The notes: generated by a model from the sequence alone, not told the origin. Positions 37,226 through 45,583 are shown, numbered from the stretch's first letter. The stretch is DNA of 64,000 nucleotides from Lactobacillus paragasseri (GCF_003584685.1 NZ_AP018549.1:1054001-1118000); one strand, 5' to 3'. A program made the numbers and translations.

Positions 37226-37483
37226 ATGAAAAAACTAAAAGTCAGAAAAATTGGGAATTCTCTAGGCAGTATTTTTCCAAAGGACTGGGAAGTTCATGAT
37301 GGAGAGCTACTTTCCTACACAGTTGATAAAAAAAATCATCGAGTAATTATCGACTTGAGCAAAAATGATTTAGAACATGATCGTGCATTAGTAGAAGAAG
37401 GTTTTAAAGACTTTGAAACTGGAAATTTTGCTACAGAGAAAGAAATGAAAGCCATGTTTGGCAAATACAGCTGGGGAAAATAA
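37226..37483 (+). CDS. AbrB/MazE-type antitoxin
   Basis: An 85-aa protein whose first 50 residues form a swapped-hairpin AbrB fold (MKKLKVRKIGNSLGSIFPKD). The acidic C-terminal part (about 50-80) would bind and block the toxin. AAGGATGATC precedes the ATG. The stop codon touches the toxin ATG, so the two are coupled. The palindrome over its -10 box is the likely binding site. Confidence 0.8.
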   Translation: MKKLKVRKIGNSLGSIFPKDWEVHDGELLSYTVDKKNHRVIIDLSKNDLEHDRALVEEGFKDFETGNFATEKEMKAMFGKYSWGK

Positions 37484-37795
37484 ATGGATACTATCATTTA
37501 TTCTGACCATTTTACTACATCCCTAACTAACGAAATTTCTTACTGGAAGAATACTCTTCTTCTTTCAGACGAGGAAATAACAAAATATATTTCTTTAATT
37601 TACCATAATATACAGTTGCTATCTGATTTTCCTTATCTTTATCAAAATGTACATCAAAAATATCAATTGGATAAACCAACTTACAAAATAACTATTGGCA
37701 AAAAATATGCAATTTTTTATCGAGTCAGCGAAAAGAATCACACAATAATCATTGGGTCATTTTTTAGCAACAAACAAATGCGACTAGAATTCTAA
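37484..37795 (+). CDS. RelE/ParE-superfamily toxin
   Basis: A 103-aa protein of the RelE/ParE fold: two N-terminal helices, then the beta sheet YKITIGKKYAIFYRVSEKNHTIIIGSFF near the C terminus. The closing Arg/Glu-rich tail is short. Its position immediately after an AbrB-type antitoxin supports a type II toxin-antitoxin system. RelE-like enzymes cut mRNA and ParE-like ones hit gyrase; the sequence does not settle which. The AbrB plus RelE-fold pairing resembles PrlF-YhaV. Confidence 0.75.
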   Translation: MDTIIYSDHFTTSLTNEISYWKNTLLLSDEEITKYISLIYHNIQLLSDFPYLYQNVHQKYQLDKPTYKITIGKKYAIFYRVSEKNHTIIIGSFFSNKQMRLEF

Positions 37796-37810
37796 CTTAA
37801 TCCTATACTC

Positions 37811-37857
37811 AAAAAGAGGATAATTTTACATTAATGCTGTAAATCATCCTCTTTTTA
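37811..37857. terminator. Bidirectional terminator between the toxin and ABC-F genes
   Basis: Arms AAAAAGAGGATAATTTTACA and TGTAAATCATCCTCTTTTT around a small loop, between convergent genes; good A and T tails on both sides. Confidence 0.8.
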
Positions 37858-37865
37858 AATGCAGT

Positions 37866-39374
37866 TTAATTTGATATAACGATCCGTTGATCTGCTACTT
37901 GCTCAATAAAGTACTTATCATGTTCAATCAACAACATAGCTGGCTTAACTTCCTGCAATACCTTAATCAACTGATCTTGGTTGAATACATCTAAGTAATT
38001 CGCTGGCTCATCCCACAAGTATAAGTCAGCTTTCTCAACTAATGACTTAGCAATAGCAACCCGCTTCTGCTGACCCATACTCATCTCTTCAATAGGAGTC
38101 TCAAAGTTTGAACGGGGAAAGCCCATCTTCTTTAACATATTAAGCAAGTCTTCATATGATATATCCTGCTCTTGAGCAAATTTTCTTAAGTTTCCTCTAT
38201 ATATAGTAAAATTCTGAGGTAGATAGGATATTGTCAATCCACTTGCTAAACTATACTTTCCCTGATATTTAGTTTCTCTTGCTTTCCCCAGCAACAACTT
38301 TAGCAATGTCGACTTACCAGCTCCATTCTTGCCTTCAAGCGAAACCACGCCGTGATTCCTTACCACTAAGTTTAGATCAGTAAACAATTCCTTATCTTGA
38401 ATGCTTAATCCTAACTTCTCTGTTTCAAGCAGAACTTGATGATAATTAGGGCAATAATTCATCGTTAGGCTTGGCACATCCTCAATATTTACCATCAATC
38501 CTTCTTTTTCTTCAATCCGCTTATCCATTCTATTTCTAGCACTAATCGACTTTTTCATCATCTTCGCCGATGCATGACCTAAAGCTGCCTTATTGATTCT
38601 AGACCTTCGGTTAATAATGTGTTGCGTTTTTTTACCAAGTTTCTTTTTAGCTTCTATCTTTTGTGCCCAATGGTAGAATTGTTCCTTTTGCCGATGAAGA
38701 TTACCAATTTCACCAGCTAGTTTTTGATTTTTTTCCCGGTTGAATTCATCTCTTTCTGCTTTAACTTCTTCATAGGTCGCAAAGTTGCCTTGATACAAGT
38801 GAATTTCTGTATTCTCAATTGCTAAGATATGATCTGTCACCTGATTCAAGAAGTCCCGATCATGGCTAACCACAATATAACCTTGATGATGCACACGCAA
38901 ATAATCGCTAACTTCCTTACGACTTGCTTCATCTAAGTGATTAGTTGGTTCATCAATCAGAGGAAATAAATTTTGATCAGTAAACGAAAGCGCTAGCAAG
39001 ATCTTCGTCTGCTCGCCCCCGCTCAAGCTATTAAAAGGCTGCCAAATCAAATTCGGATCAGCACCTAGTAAATTCAACTCACGTTCTAACTCCCACTGCT
39101 CAAATTGCACCTCATTCTGCAATTCATACAAAGTAATATCTTTAGGATCATTAATTGAAATAGGATAGTAAGAGAAGTTCAACTTAGTTTGTATCTTACC
39201 TCTCCCTAGTAACTTCCTATTTAATAGCTTCAGAAACGTTGTCTTTCCGCGTCCGTTTCTACCAACTAAGCCTAGATGCCAAGAATTGTCTAAGTCCAGA
39301 TTTAAATTATTAAAAATATTATCGCTACTATCTTCATATCTAAATGATAAGTTCGAAATCTTGATACTACTCAT
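37866..39374 (-). CDS. ABC-F ribosome-protection ATPase (Lsa-like)
   Basis: A soluble twin-ABC protein of about 502 aa with no membrane segments. First cassette: Walker A GRNGRGKTT (about 37), signature LSGGEQTK and Walker B FPLIDEPTNHLD (about 136-147). Second cassette: GKNGAGKST, MSMGQQKR and LYLWDEPANYLD. The basic interdomain linker (about 215-300, rich in Lys/Arg) reaches the peptidyl transferase centre in relatives. Length and motifs resemble Lsa/Vga-type proteins that give resistance to lincosamides, streptogramin A and pleuromutilins. I start at the ATG at 39374, after GAGGTGAG, not at the preceding TTG. The attenuator leader upstream supports drug-induced expression. Confidence 0.85.
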   Translation of the reverse strand: MSSIKISNLSFRYEDSSDNIFNNLNLDLDNSWHLGLVGRNGRGKTTFLKLLNRKLLGRGKIQTKLNFSYYPISINDPKDITLYELQNEVQFEQWELERELNLLGADPNLIWQPFNSLSGGEQTKILLALSFTDQNLFPLIDEPTNHLDEASRKEVSDYLRVHHQGYIVVSHDRDFLNQVTDHILAIENTEIHLYQGNFATYEEVKAERDEFNREKNQKLAGEIGNLHRQKEQFYHWAQKIEAKKKLGKKTQHIINRRSRINKAALGHASAKMMKKSISARNRMDKRIEEKEGLMVNIEDVPSLTMNYCPNYHQVLLETEKLGLSIQDKELFTDLNLVVRNHGVVSLEGKNGAGKSTLLKLLLGKARETKYQGKYSLASGLTISYLPQNFTIYRGNLRKFAQEQDISYEDLLNMLKKMGFPRSNFETPIEEMSMGQQKRVAIAKSLVEKADLYLWDEPANYLDVFNQDQLIKVLQEVKPAMLLIEHDKYFIEQVADQRIVISN

Positions 39375-39386
39375 CAACTCACCTCG

Positions 39387-39424
39387 AAAAAAGAGCCTGC
39401 ACTTATGACAAGTACAGACTCTTT
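39387..39424 (-). terminator. Attenuator terminator before the ABC-F gene
   Basis: Arms AGAGTCTGTACTT and AGTGCAGGCTCT (with G-U pairs), followed by six Ts on the minus strand, only about 12 nt before the ABC-F start. In the absence of inducer it should stop transcription. Confidence 0.8.
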
Positions 39425-39470
39425 CTGCTTTTAAGATATTAAAAGCAGATAGTGCCTCGCTTTAATCTTG

Positions 39471-39482
39471 TCAAAAGTGCAT
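39471..39482 (-). CDS. Candidate 3-residue leader ORF (MHF)
   Basis: ATG CAC TTT TGA, with AGGAAAG (39486-39492) 3 nt upstream. It lies in the arm that can pair with the terminator. Too short to prove; supported only by its ribosome site and position. Confidence 0.4.
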   Translation of the reverse strand: MHF

Positions 39483-39534
39483 AGTCTTTCCTACATAAAT
39501 GGAGTACTTATTTAACTATGCTTTTTTCACAAGA

Positions 39535-39546
39535 TTAAAGACGCAA
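39535..39546 (-). CDS. Candidate 3-residue leader ORF (MRL)
   Basis: TTG CGT CTT TAA, with GAAGGG (39553-39558) 6 nt upstream. A ribosome held here would cover the 5' arm of the anti-antiterminator stem and so favour read-through into the ABC-F gene. Confidence 0.45.
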   Translation of the reverse strand: MRL

Positions 39547-39590
39547 CGGCGACCCTTCTTTCTAAGAGATGAATTTCAATTGATGAGATT

Positions 39591-39619
39591 AGAATATCAT
39601 GAAATTTTATCACTTTCAA
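39591..39619 (-). promoter_or_regulatory. Promoter of the ABC-F leader
   Basis: TTGAAA (39614-39619), exactly 17 bp, TATTCT (39591-39596) on the minus strand. It places the transcript start near 39584, giving a leader of about 210 nt. Confidence 0.7.
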
Positions 39620-39638
39620 TAAGAGATATTTCTTTTTT

Positions 39639-40013
39639 CTACTTTTTCACAATTGCAATTGTTGCCTTAGCCACAGGATCTGATACCATCAAGTCAATTG
39701 GATACTGACCATGATATTTTTTATTAAAAGCTTCGGTAACATCCTTAATTAATTCTGCGTTATTAACTGCTTGGTATTTCACTTCAAACTTTTGACCAGC
39801 GACTTCAATTTGACCGCCATTTTTGGTTCCAGCTTGATACCATTTAGTATCCTTAATCCCTTTAGCACCGCGAATGAAAACCTGATTATCGACAGTTACT
39901 TCCCAGACAGGATTGTCTTCTTCAAAAGTTGTCTTATCATCATTATAAGGACGATTGTGTAAAGTTTGAGCCTTATCAAAAGCAGCTATTTCTTCATTTG
40001 TCCACTTATTCAT
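39639..40013 (-). CDS. DUF2255 family protein
   Basis: A small soluble protein of about 124 aa. It begins MNKWTNEEIAAFDKAQTLHN and contains WEVTVDNQVFIRGAKGI and WYQAGTKNGG, typical of DUF2255, which is proposed to resemble flavin- or nitroreductase-associated proteins but has no proven role. The ATG at 40013 lies 6 nt after AAGGAG, and this is preferred over the upstream frame start at 40031. The ribosome site overlaps the end of the dehydrogenase gene, so the three genes 41634-39639 form one operon. Confidence 0.75.
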   Translation of the reverse strand: MNKWTNEEIAAFDKAQTLHNRPYNDDKTTFEEDNPVWEVTVDNQVFIRGAKGIKDTKWYQAGTKNGGQIEVAGQKFEVKYQAVNNAELIKDVTEAFNKKYHGQYPIDLMVSDPVAKATIAIVKK

Positions 40014-40023
40014 ATTTTTCTCC

Positions 40024-41064
40024 TTAATCACTAACTTTAATGTAGGACTTAATTACTTTTCTATCTGCCATATCTTGATAAGCTTCATTAATCTGATCTA
40101 AATCATATGTCTTAGTGAAGACCTTGCCTGGATTAATCTTGCCATCTAAGACAGCCTTAAGCAATACTTCCTTATCATAAGTAGTCACTGAAGCTGGACC
40201 GCCGGCAACACTCATATTCTTGTAAAAAATCAAACCCGGATTTAATTCAGCTCCGTGTGGTAAACCAACACGGCCAACAATTGCACCCGGACGACCAACT
40301 TGCACAGCTTCTTCGTTAGATAACTTACTGCCGACACATTCTAAGACTGCATCCGCACCACCACGCGTAATGGAGATCAAATTTTGAACTCCTTCCTCAT
40401 CTCGCTCAGCCACATTGTCAGTTGCACCAAATTCACGTGCTAACTTTTCACGATCTGGATGACGACTCGTAGAAACGATTTGCTTAGCTCCACGCAATTT
40501 TGATGCAATAATTGCGGACAAGCCAACTGCACCATCACCTAAAACAATTACTGAATCTCCGGGCTTTACATTAGCTACACGAGCCGCATGATAACCAGTT
40601 GCCATTACATCAGCTAAGGCTAAAAATGACTTAAGCATTCCTTCAGTATAATCTTCAGGCTTACCCGGAACCTTTACTAATGACCATTGTGCATGCTGGA
40701 AACGCACATATTCTGCTTGATAGCCACCAGAGAAGTTTTCACTCAAGTCATGATTCATACATACACCGTCAAAACCTGCTAAACATGCCCGGCAATGACC
40801 ACAACCATGGGTAAAAGGAGCAATTACAAAGTCCCCCTTTTTGACGGTAGTAATATTTTTTCCAATTTCTTCAATAATTCCAATAATTTCGTGACCGCTA
40901 TTTTCATGACCTTGCTCTTCTAATCCACGGTATGCCCACAAATCTGAGCCGCAAACACAAGTACGAAGGACCTTAATAATTACATCGTCATCTTTTTCAA
41001 TCTTAGGCAATGGTTTATCAATAATTTTCATTTCGCCAGCCTTAACAAATTCTGCGTATTTCAT
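40024..41064 (-). CDS. Zinc-dependent alcohol dehydrogenase (MDR family)
   Basis: A 346-aa medium-chain dehydrogenase. The catalytic zinc site includes Cys in TCVCGSDLWAY (about 37-40) and His/Glu in GHENSGHEIIG (about 53-63). The structural zinc site is GCGHCRACLAGFDGVC (about 90-105). The Rossmann fingerprint VLGDGAVGLSAI is at about 175. It lies between a flavodoxin-like gene and a DUF2255 gene under a divergent LysR gene, which suggests a redox or detoxification operon. Substrate unknown. Confidence 0.88.
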   Translation of the reverse strand: MKYAEFVKAGEMKIIDKPLPKIEKDDDVIIKVLRTCVCGSDLWAYRGLEEQGHENSGHEIIGIIEEIGKNITTVKKGDFVIAPFTHGCGHCRACLAGFDGVCMNHDLSENFSGGYQAEYVRFQHAQWSLVKVPGKPEDYTEGMLKSFLALADVMATGYHAARVANVKPGDSVIVLGDGAVGLSAIIASKLRGAKQIVSTSRHPDREKLAREFGATDNVAERDEEGVQNLISITRGGADAVLECVGSKLSNEEAVQVGRPGAIVGRVGLPHGAELNPGLIFYKNMSVAGGPASVTTYDKEVLLKAVLDGKINPGKVFTKTYDLDQINEAYQDMADRKVIKSYIKVSD

Positions 41065-41097
41065 TTTATTTTTCTCTTTCTTCCTATATACAATGTT

Positions 41098-41634
41098 TTA
41101 TTTAATACTCTTACCTAAGTTATAAGCCGCTTGAGCAAATTTCGCTAATTTTTGCTTATTCCATGAATCATCGGCATAAATTTGATCAATCATTTGCCAG
41201 CGCATATAGTCGCTCAACTTCTGCATATGAAGCTTAACTGCATCCATATCTTCTTGCGTACCATACCCGGCCATCATAAAGACCATTTTTTTATCCTTTA
41301 ATTCATGATTATAATCATAAAAGCGATCAATGACTGTTTTCAGCTGAGCATTAATTTCAAAATAATAAAGTGAAGATACCAAGACAACCACATCTGCATC
41401 TAATAACTCTGGAATAACTTCCTTTTCTACCTCATCATTATCAGGAATGCCAACTTCCATACCAGGCGCATGCTCTAATTGTAAAAAATGCGGCTGACTA
41501 TCTCCTTGAAGACCTGCATCATAACGATAAATGTGATTGCCGGCTTCTTTTACACCATTTTCAAAATTATCAGCTAATTTTTGTGAAGCACCTTCATAAT
41601 GAGGACTACCAGTTAAAATTACTACTCGTGCCAT
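41098..41634 (-). CDS. Flavodoxin-like NAD(P)H-dependent oxidoreductase
   Basis: A 178-aa FMN-type flavoprotein: phosphate loop TGSPHYEGASQKLADNF (residues 8-24), the VVLVSSLYYFEINAQLKTVIDR segment (about 82-103) typical of flavodoxin-like reductases, and AGYGTQEDM near residue 120. It is the first gene of the operon divergent from the LysR gene; an AAAGGAAG site precedes the ATG. Likely reduces quinones or other electrophiles; substrate unknown. Confidence 0.82.
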   Translation of the reverse strand: MARVVILTGSPHYEGASQKLADNFENGVKEAGNHIYRYDAGLQGDSQPHFLQLEHAPGMEVGIPDNDEVEKEVIPELLDADVVVLVSSLYYFEINAQLKTVIDRFYDYNHELKDKKMVFMMAGYGTQEDMDAVKLHMQKLSDYMRWQMIDQIYADDSWNKQKLAKFAQAAYNLGKSIK

Positions 41635-41720
41635 AAGTCATTCTTCTTCCTTTCAAACTTTTCATAAATGATTATACGAAGAAGATCTATACTTGAAAAT
41701 TCAGAGTTTTTAATGCTAGG

Positions 41721-41735
41721 ATAAATGTAATTTAT
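41721..41735. promoter_or_regulatory. Candidate LysR box between divergent genes
   Basis: A perfect dyad ATAAAT-GTA-ATTTAT, with the T-N11-A form of LysR-type operators, 14 bp before the LysR start and about 90 bp before the divergent flavodoxin-like gene. Confidence 0.45.
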
Positions 41736-41748
41736 AGTGAGGTAAGTT

Positions 41749-42612
41749 ATGATTGAAAATTATTTATTAGAAGAATTAGTGACTTTTGCCAAATACGGCA
41801 CAGTTGCTAAGACTGCCGAAGTATTAGGTCTAACCCAGCCAGCGGTCACTCATTCCATGAAAAAGCTCGAAGAAGATTTAGGCGTTACTTTATTCATTAG
41901 AAAACCAAATAAGCTCTACTTAAGCGAGACTGGTAAATATACAGCCCGAGAAGCTAAAAAGTTAATTGATGATAATCTTGATTTTACTAAGCGAGTCAAG
42001 CAATTTGAAAAAGATCAAACCACTTTAATTGTTGGCGTGAATGCACCAGGGCCGGGAATCGTTTTACGATCTTTACATGACCAGAATATCCAGATCGTTA
42101 GTGATTTAGTTGAATCTAATTTTGAAAATTTATTAGCTGACCATCAAGTAACTTGCCTTTTGCTTAACTTTCCAATTGAAGACCGCGACATTACTTCAAC
42201 TTACTTAGGCACAGAATCAATGTCTGTTAACTTACCTGCCGAATGCAATCTTAATCAATATAAGGAACTATCCTTCAAGATGCTTAAGGGTAAAACAATC
42301 TTAAGCCCTTCACCAATTGGCTTTTGGACTAAGATTTACCAAGACGAGATTCCAGATAGCAAAATCATTTTTCAAAATGAATCCAGTGAATACAGCGAGA
42401 TTTTACAATACTCTGTTTTACCTTTCTTTACGACAAACTTAACGAGTTTAGACTCACAATGGGGACTTAATTTACCTAATAATCGTAGCGTTCGTCCATT
42501 AAAAGACGAAGTAGCCCATCAGAAGTTTTATGCTTGTTACTTAAAACAAAATAAAGATCGAGTCCAGCCTTTAATTGAAAAATTGCAAGATCAATGGAGT
42601 AAATATGATTAA
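41749..42612 (+). CDS. LysR-family regulator
   Basis: A 287-aa LysR-type regulator with an intact N-terminal helix-turn-helix (TVAKTAEVLGLTQPAVTHSMKKLEEDLG, shown here as TVAKTAEVLGLTQPAVTHS at about 18-36) and a C-terminal effector-binding domain. It is transcribed away from the flavodoxin/dehydrogenase/DUF2255 operon, the usual layout for a LysR protein and its target. GAGGTAAGTT precedes the ATG. The ligand cannot be read from the sequence. Confidence 0.88.
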   Translation: MIENYLLEELVTFAKYGTVAKTAEVLGLTQPAVTHSMKKLEEDLGVTLFIRKPNKLYLSETGKYTAREAKKLIDDNLDFTKRVKQFEKDQTTLIVGVNAPGPGIVLRSLHDQNIQIVSDLVESNFENLLADHQVTCLLLNFPIEDRDITSTYLGTESMSVNLPAECNLNQYKELSFKMLKGKTILSPSPIGFWTKIYQDEIPDSKIIFQNESSEYSEILQYSVLPFFTTNLTSLDSQWGLNLPNNRSVRPLKDEVAHQKFYACYLKQNKDRVQPLIEKLQDQWSKYD

Positions 42613-42656
42613 AAAAAGGCGATTGCACAAATAATGATGTGCAATCGCCTTTTTGA
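42611..42656. terminator. Bidirectional terminator between the LysR and tannase-like genes
   Basis: Arms AAAAGGCGATTGCACA and TGTGCAATCGCCTTTT with an 8-nt loop, between convergent genes. Its arms closely resemble the terminator at 45700-45738. Confidence 0.85.
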
Positions 42657-42687
42657 TATATTGGTATTTTATAAATGTATATCACAG

Positions 42688-44604
42688 CTAATTTTTTAAA
42701 CACTTATTAACCCACTTAATAAAGTTGGTTTCGTTATTTCCAGTTCTTTCAGCTTCAGTATGTCCTTGACCCCAAACCGTAGCAAAGTTAACACTTTTAA
42801 CCTGACTATCTTGCTTTAAAGCTAAAGCTAAGTTAGTTTCAACAGTTAATGCAGTATCGCCCTGATTAATACCAGTTCTAATCCTCCAGTATTTAGCTAC
42901 TTTAGTCGTATTATAGCCCTTGTAGTAATCAGACAAGTAATACATTGGATTATACATGTTTAATCTTGTAGTCATCGTGTTTCCTTGAGCATCTTTTTGC
43001 TTTAAATCTGATGCAAAGGCACTAGCATAACTAGATTTGTAATTCTTTAATTTAGCATATTTACTTGCATTTTCACTAAGTAAATTACTCATCGTAGAAT
43101 CAAAGTGGCCATTTTTTCTCGTAGTTGTTGCAAACAAATTATTTTCGGTTTGTTGACGAGTAAGTCCATCAAAAGCTCCAACATCCTTTGAGGCTTCTTT
43201 ACAATGAGTCACAAAAGCTTTCAAACTAGTGATTTTGGCAGTATTAGTTTTAGCGTTATATTTTACCCAAGTGCCGTTCTTATTCAAAGACTTAATGTAA
43301 CTTTGAACGGTCTTATATGTTTTACCACTACTTTGTGAACCACCTGGTGCGCCAGCGCCACCATTTGGCATGCTACCACTTGGCTTCTTGCCGCTTGGTT
43401 TACTATTATTACCATTCTTCATGTTATTGCTTGGTGCACCACTCGGTTTTTGACCTGAATGCTTAGAACCAGATTGTTGTGCAGCTCCACTTGGACCATT
43501 CATTGAAGTAGCTGTATATGGGAACTTAGTATCCTTCAAGAAATTATTAAGCGACTGCTCTACTTCTGCCTTTAAATATTCGGCATAAGTCCCTGAAGTA
43601 TAGATACCTGAGCTTGACTTCTTTAAGGTAAGTTTTTGGTTCTTACTATCCTTTAAACCAAGTTTATTAATGTATTCAGCATACTTTTTAGCCATATCGT
43701 TTGATAAAGCCTTGGTAAAAGTGCCAGAGGCACGTGTTCCACTAGTTGAATACTGTCCCATATTCCATTCGTAAGCTTCATTAGCAGTATCTAAACTAGT
43801 AATTGGGCACCATGACATCGCACCTTCAGTTGCATCGCTTGTAGCCTTTCCAGAAGTAGTAGCAAGCGGTGCTCCGATTGCCTTCAAGTATTTAATGTAA
43901 GCCTTGCTATTTCCGGAACTACCTACAATAGCACTTTGAGCACCACCACCACTGTGGCCAAAAGTGAAAATACGATTAGTGTTTCCAGCTATTCTATTTT
44001 CATTCAAACGCAAAGTTCTAATAGCTGCCTTCAAATCAGTAACACCCCATGGTGAAGATCCGTTAGAACTATCAGTTTGATTTAAACCACGGCAACCAGC
44101 AAGAACATAGATAAATCCTGCCTTAGTAAACTTGGCTGACCCAGATTCATAACCAGTTGGTGCTTGCTGTGCCGAATAGCCTGGTGTATTAATTGGCATT
44201 ACAATTGGTGCAGTTGATGCAGTATAACCATTTACTTTCTTATTAGTATTAATTGAAATCTTATAGGTATTAGTACCAGATTTTTTGGCATTTACATAAG
44301 CTGCTGGAATATAAATTCCCATTGATTCATAAGAACTCTTAGTCTTAGTACCGTATTTAACGTTTACTTGATAGTAAACCTTATTTTTAGCGTTATAGTG
44401 CCATTTACTTGAATTAATTAGGAGCTTTTTAGCATTGCTAATGTCGCTATTAGATACTTGATACTTAGTTGCTTTAGCAACAACTTTACTAGTATTAGCT
44501 GAAGAAGAATTATTATTGGTGGCGCTTGTTTGACAAGCAGTAAGTAAGGTTAAAGAGGTAAGCACCATTCCTCCTAGCAAAATTACTCTTCTTTTTCCTT
44601 TCAT
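42688..44604 (-). CDS. Tannase-like alpha/beta hydrolase lipoprotein
   Basis: About 638 aa with a lipoprotein signal (lipobox LLTAC, Cys about 24), so it is probably tethered outside the membrane. The nucleophile motif GHSGGGAQSA (Ser about 218) and the C-terminal WGQGHTEAE with a likely catalytic His match bacterial tannases, which split gallate esters of plant tannins. A low-complexity Gly/Ser/Pro/Asn/Lys insert lies at about 370-430, making it longer than the roughly 470-aa cytosolic tannases. The ATG at 44604 follows AAAGGATCTTG. A LysR gene lies directly upstream on the same strand. Another ester substrate is possible. Confidence 0.75.
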   Translation of the reverse strand: MKGKRRVILLGGMVLTSLTLLTACQTSATNNNSSSANTSKVVAKATKYQVSNSDISNAKKLLINSSKWHYNAKNKVYYQVNVKYGTKTKSSYESMGIYIPAAYVNAKKSGTNTYKISINTNKKVNGYTASTAPIVMPINTPGYSAQQAPTGYESGSAKFTKAGFIYVLAGCRGLNQTDSSNGSSPWGVTDLKAAIRTLRLNENRIAGNTNRIFTFGHSGGGAQSAIVGSSGNSKAYIKYLKAIGAPLATTSGKATSDATEGAMSWCPITSLDTANEAYEWNMGQYSTSGTRASGTFTKALSNDMAKKYAEYINKLGLKDSKNQKLTLKKSSSGIYTSGTYAEYLKAEVEQSLNNFLKDTKFPYTATSMNGPSGAAQQSGSKHSGQKPSGAPSNNMKNGNNSKPSGKKPSGSMPNGGAGAPGGSQSSGKTYKTVQSYIKSLNKNGTWVKYNAKTNTAKITSLKAFVTHCKEASKDVGAFDGLTRQQTENNLFATTTRKNGHFDSTMSNLLSENASKYAKLKNYKSSYASAFASDLKQKDAQGNTMTTRLNMYNPMYYLSDYYKGYNTTKVAKYWRIRTGINQGDTALTVETNLALALKQDSQVKSVNFATVWGQGHTEAERTGNNETNFIKWVNKCLKN

Positions 44605-44723
44605 AATCAAGATCCTTTCTATAAATAAAACTATATTTATGGAATACTAATTGGCTCTATTTTGATAAAAAACACTGTGCTTAGCAATTCTTTTTTTGGA
44701 TAGTTCAATTCCAAAAGAGAATA

Positions 44724-45583
44724 TTATTTAACTAAGTAATTCCAAAAATCGCTGGCTATCTTAGTAGCTTGGTTAGGTTGTCGCACGCAAACTAATCTGG
44801 TAGAAAAAGCTGACTTAATCGGTACTAAGCTACATCTTTCATTTTTTTAGGAGCATGCATGAGAATACTAATTCCTTCATTATTCTTAACTAGATTTAAG
44901 ATCGATTTTATGTTGTGGCTGGCAAAAGAAAATTGAGGCTCAAACCCACTTTCTCGGCAAAGGTCAAATACCGTGTGATATAACATTTCTTCACCTGAAT
45001 AGAAGACAAAGTTTTCATTCTTTAAATCAGCTAGTTTTAAAGATTTTTTTGTAGCTAAAGGATGTTCAGAATTTAGACAAGCACAGAAAGATTCATGATC
45101 AACTGTAAATTCCTCAAAATCGGATTTATAGCCATACGTAGTTCTTACAAAAGCAAAATCCAATTTACCCTGCTGGAATAAATTTGTTAAATAGTTTATT
45201 TCACCTTCTTTAATAATTATTCTTAAATTTGGGTTCTGTCTTTTAAAGTTACTTATTTGATCAAAAAAAGAATAATTCCAAAAAGTCGGTAAAACACCAA
45301 TAATAATCTTATCGTCCCGATCCTGAAGACAGTTTCTCAAATCAGACAAAGCTTGATCGTTCAATTTGATTATTTTTTGAGCAGCTGGAAAAAGAATTTT
45401 GGCGTACTCCGTCATTCTTATTTGACGCTTTGCCCTGATAAATAGTTCACAGTTCAGTTCTCTTTCAAGTGATTTAATTTGTTTTGACACACTACTTTGG
45501 TTTATAAACAAATTTGCTGCAGTTTTTGAAAAACTCAAAGTAGAAGCCAATTCTACAAAAGTTTTTAATTTATTAATTTCCAT
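44724..45583 (-). pseudogene. LysR-family regulator, frameshifted near its C terminus
   Basis: The frame from the ATG at 45583 (after AAAAGGATGAT) encodes a LysR helix-turn-helix (SKTAANLFINQSSVSKQIKS) and most of the effector domain, then stops at 44825 (252 aa). After the stop another frame continues with VPIKSAFSTRLVCVRQPNQ and ATKIASDFWNYLVK, ending at 44724. This is exactly the C-terminal strand and helix expected of a LysR protein. One missing T at about 44827 (GCTTAG for GCTTTAG) explains the break. The truncated form may be inactive or altered. It lies between yeiH and the tannase-like gene and could control either. Confidence 0.78.

Larger units (their letters stand above)
39387..39596 (-). 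promoter_or_regulatory. Transcription attenuator leader of the ABC-F gene
   Basis: A leader of about 200 nt with mutually exclusive structures. A long anti-antiterminator stem joins 39460-39485 and 39515-39540 (arms CTTTAATCTTGT... and ...ACAAGATTAAAG). A small hairpin (CTGCTTTTAA / TTAAAAGCAG) follows at about 39427-39450. A terminator lies at 39387-39424, just before the ribosome site. The segment 39467-39481 can instead pair with 39398-39412 inside the terminator, matching 14 of 15 bases, and so prevent termination. Short reading frames at 39535-39546 and 39471-39482 would let a drug-stalled ribosome choose between the folds. Such control is known for other ABC-F genes; the mechanism here is inferred. 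Confidence 0.75.
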
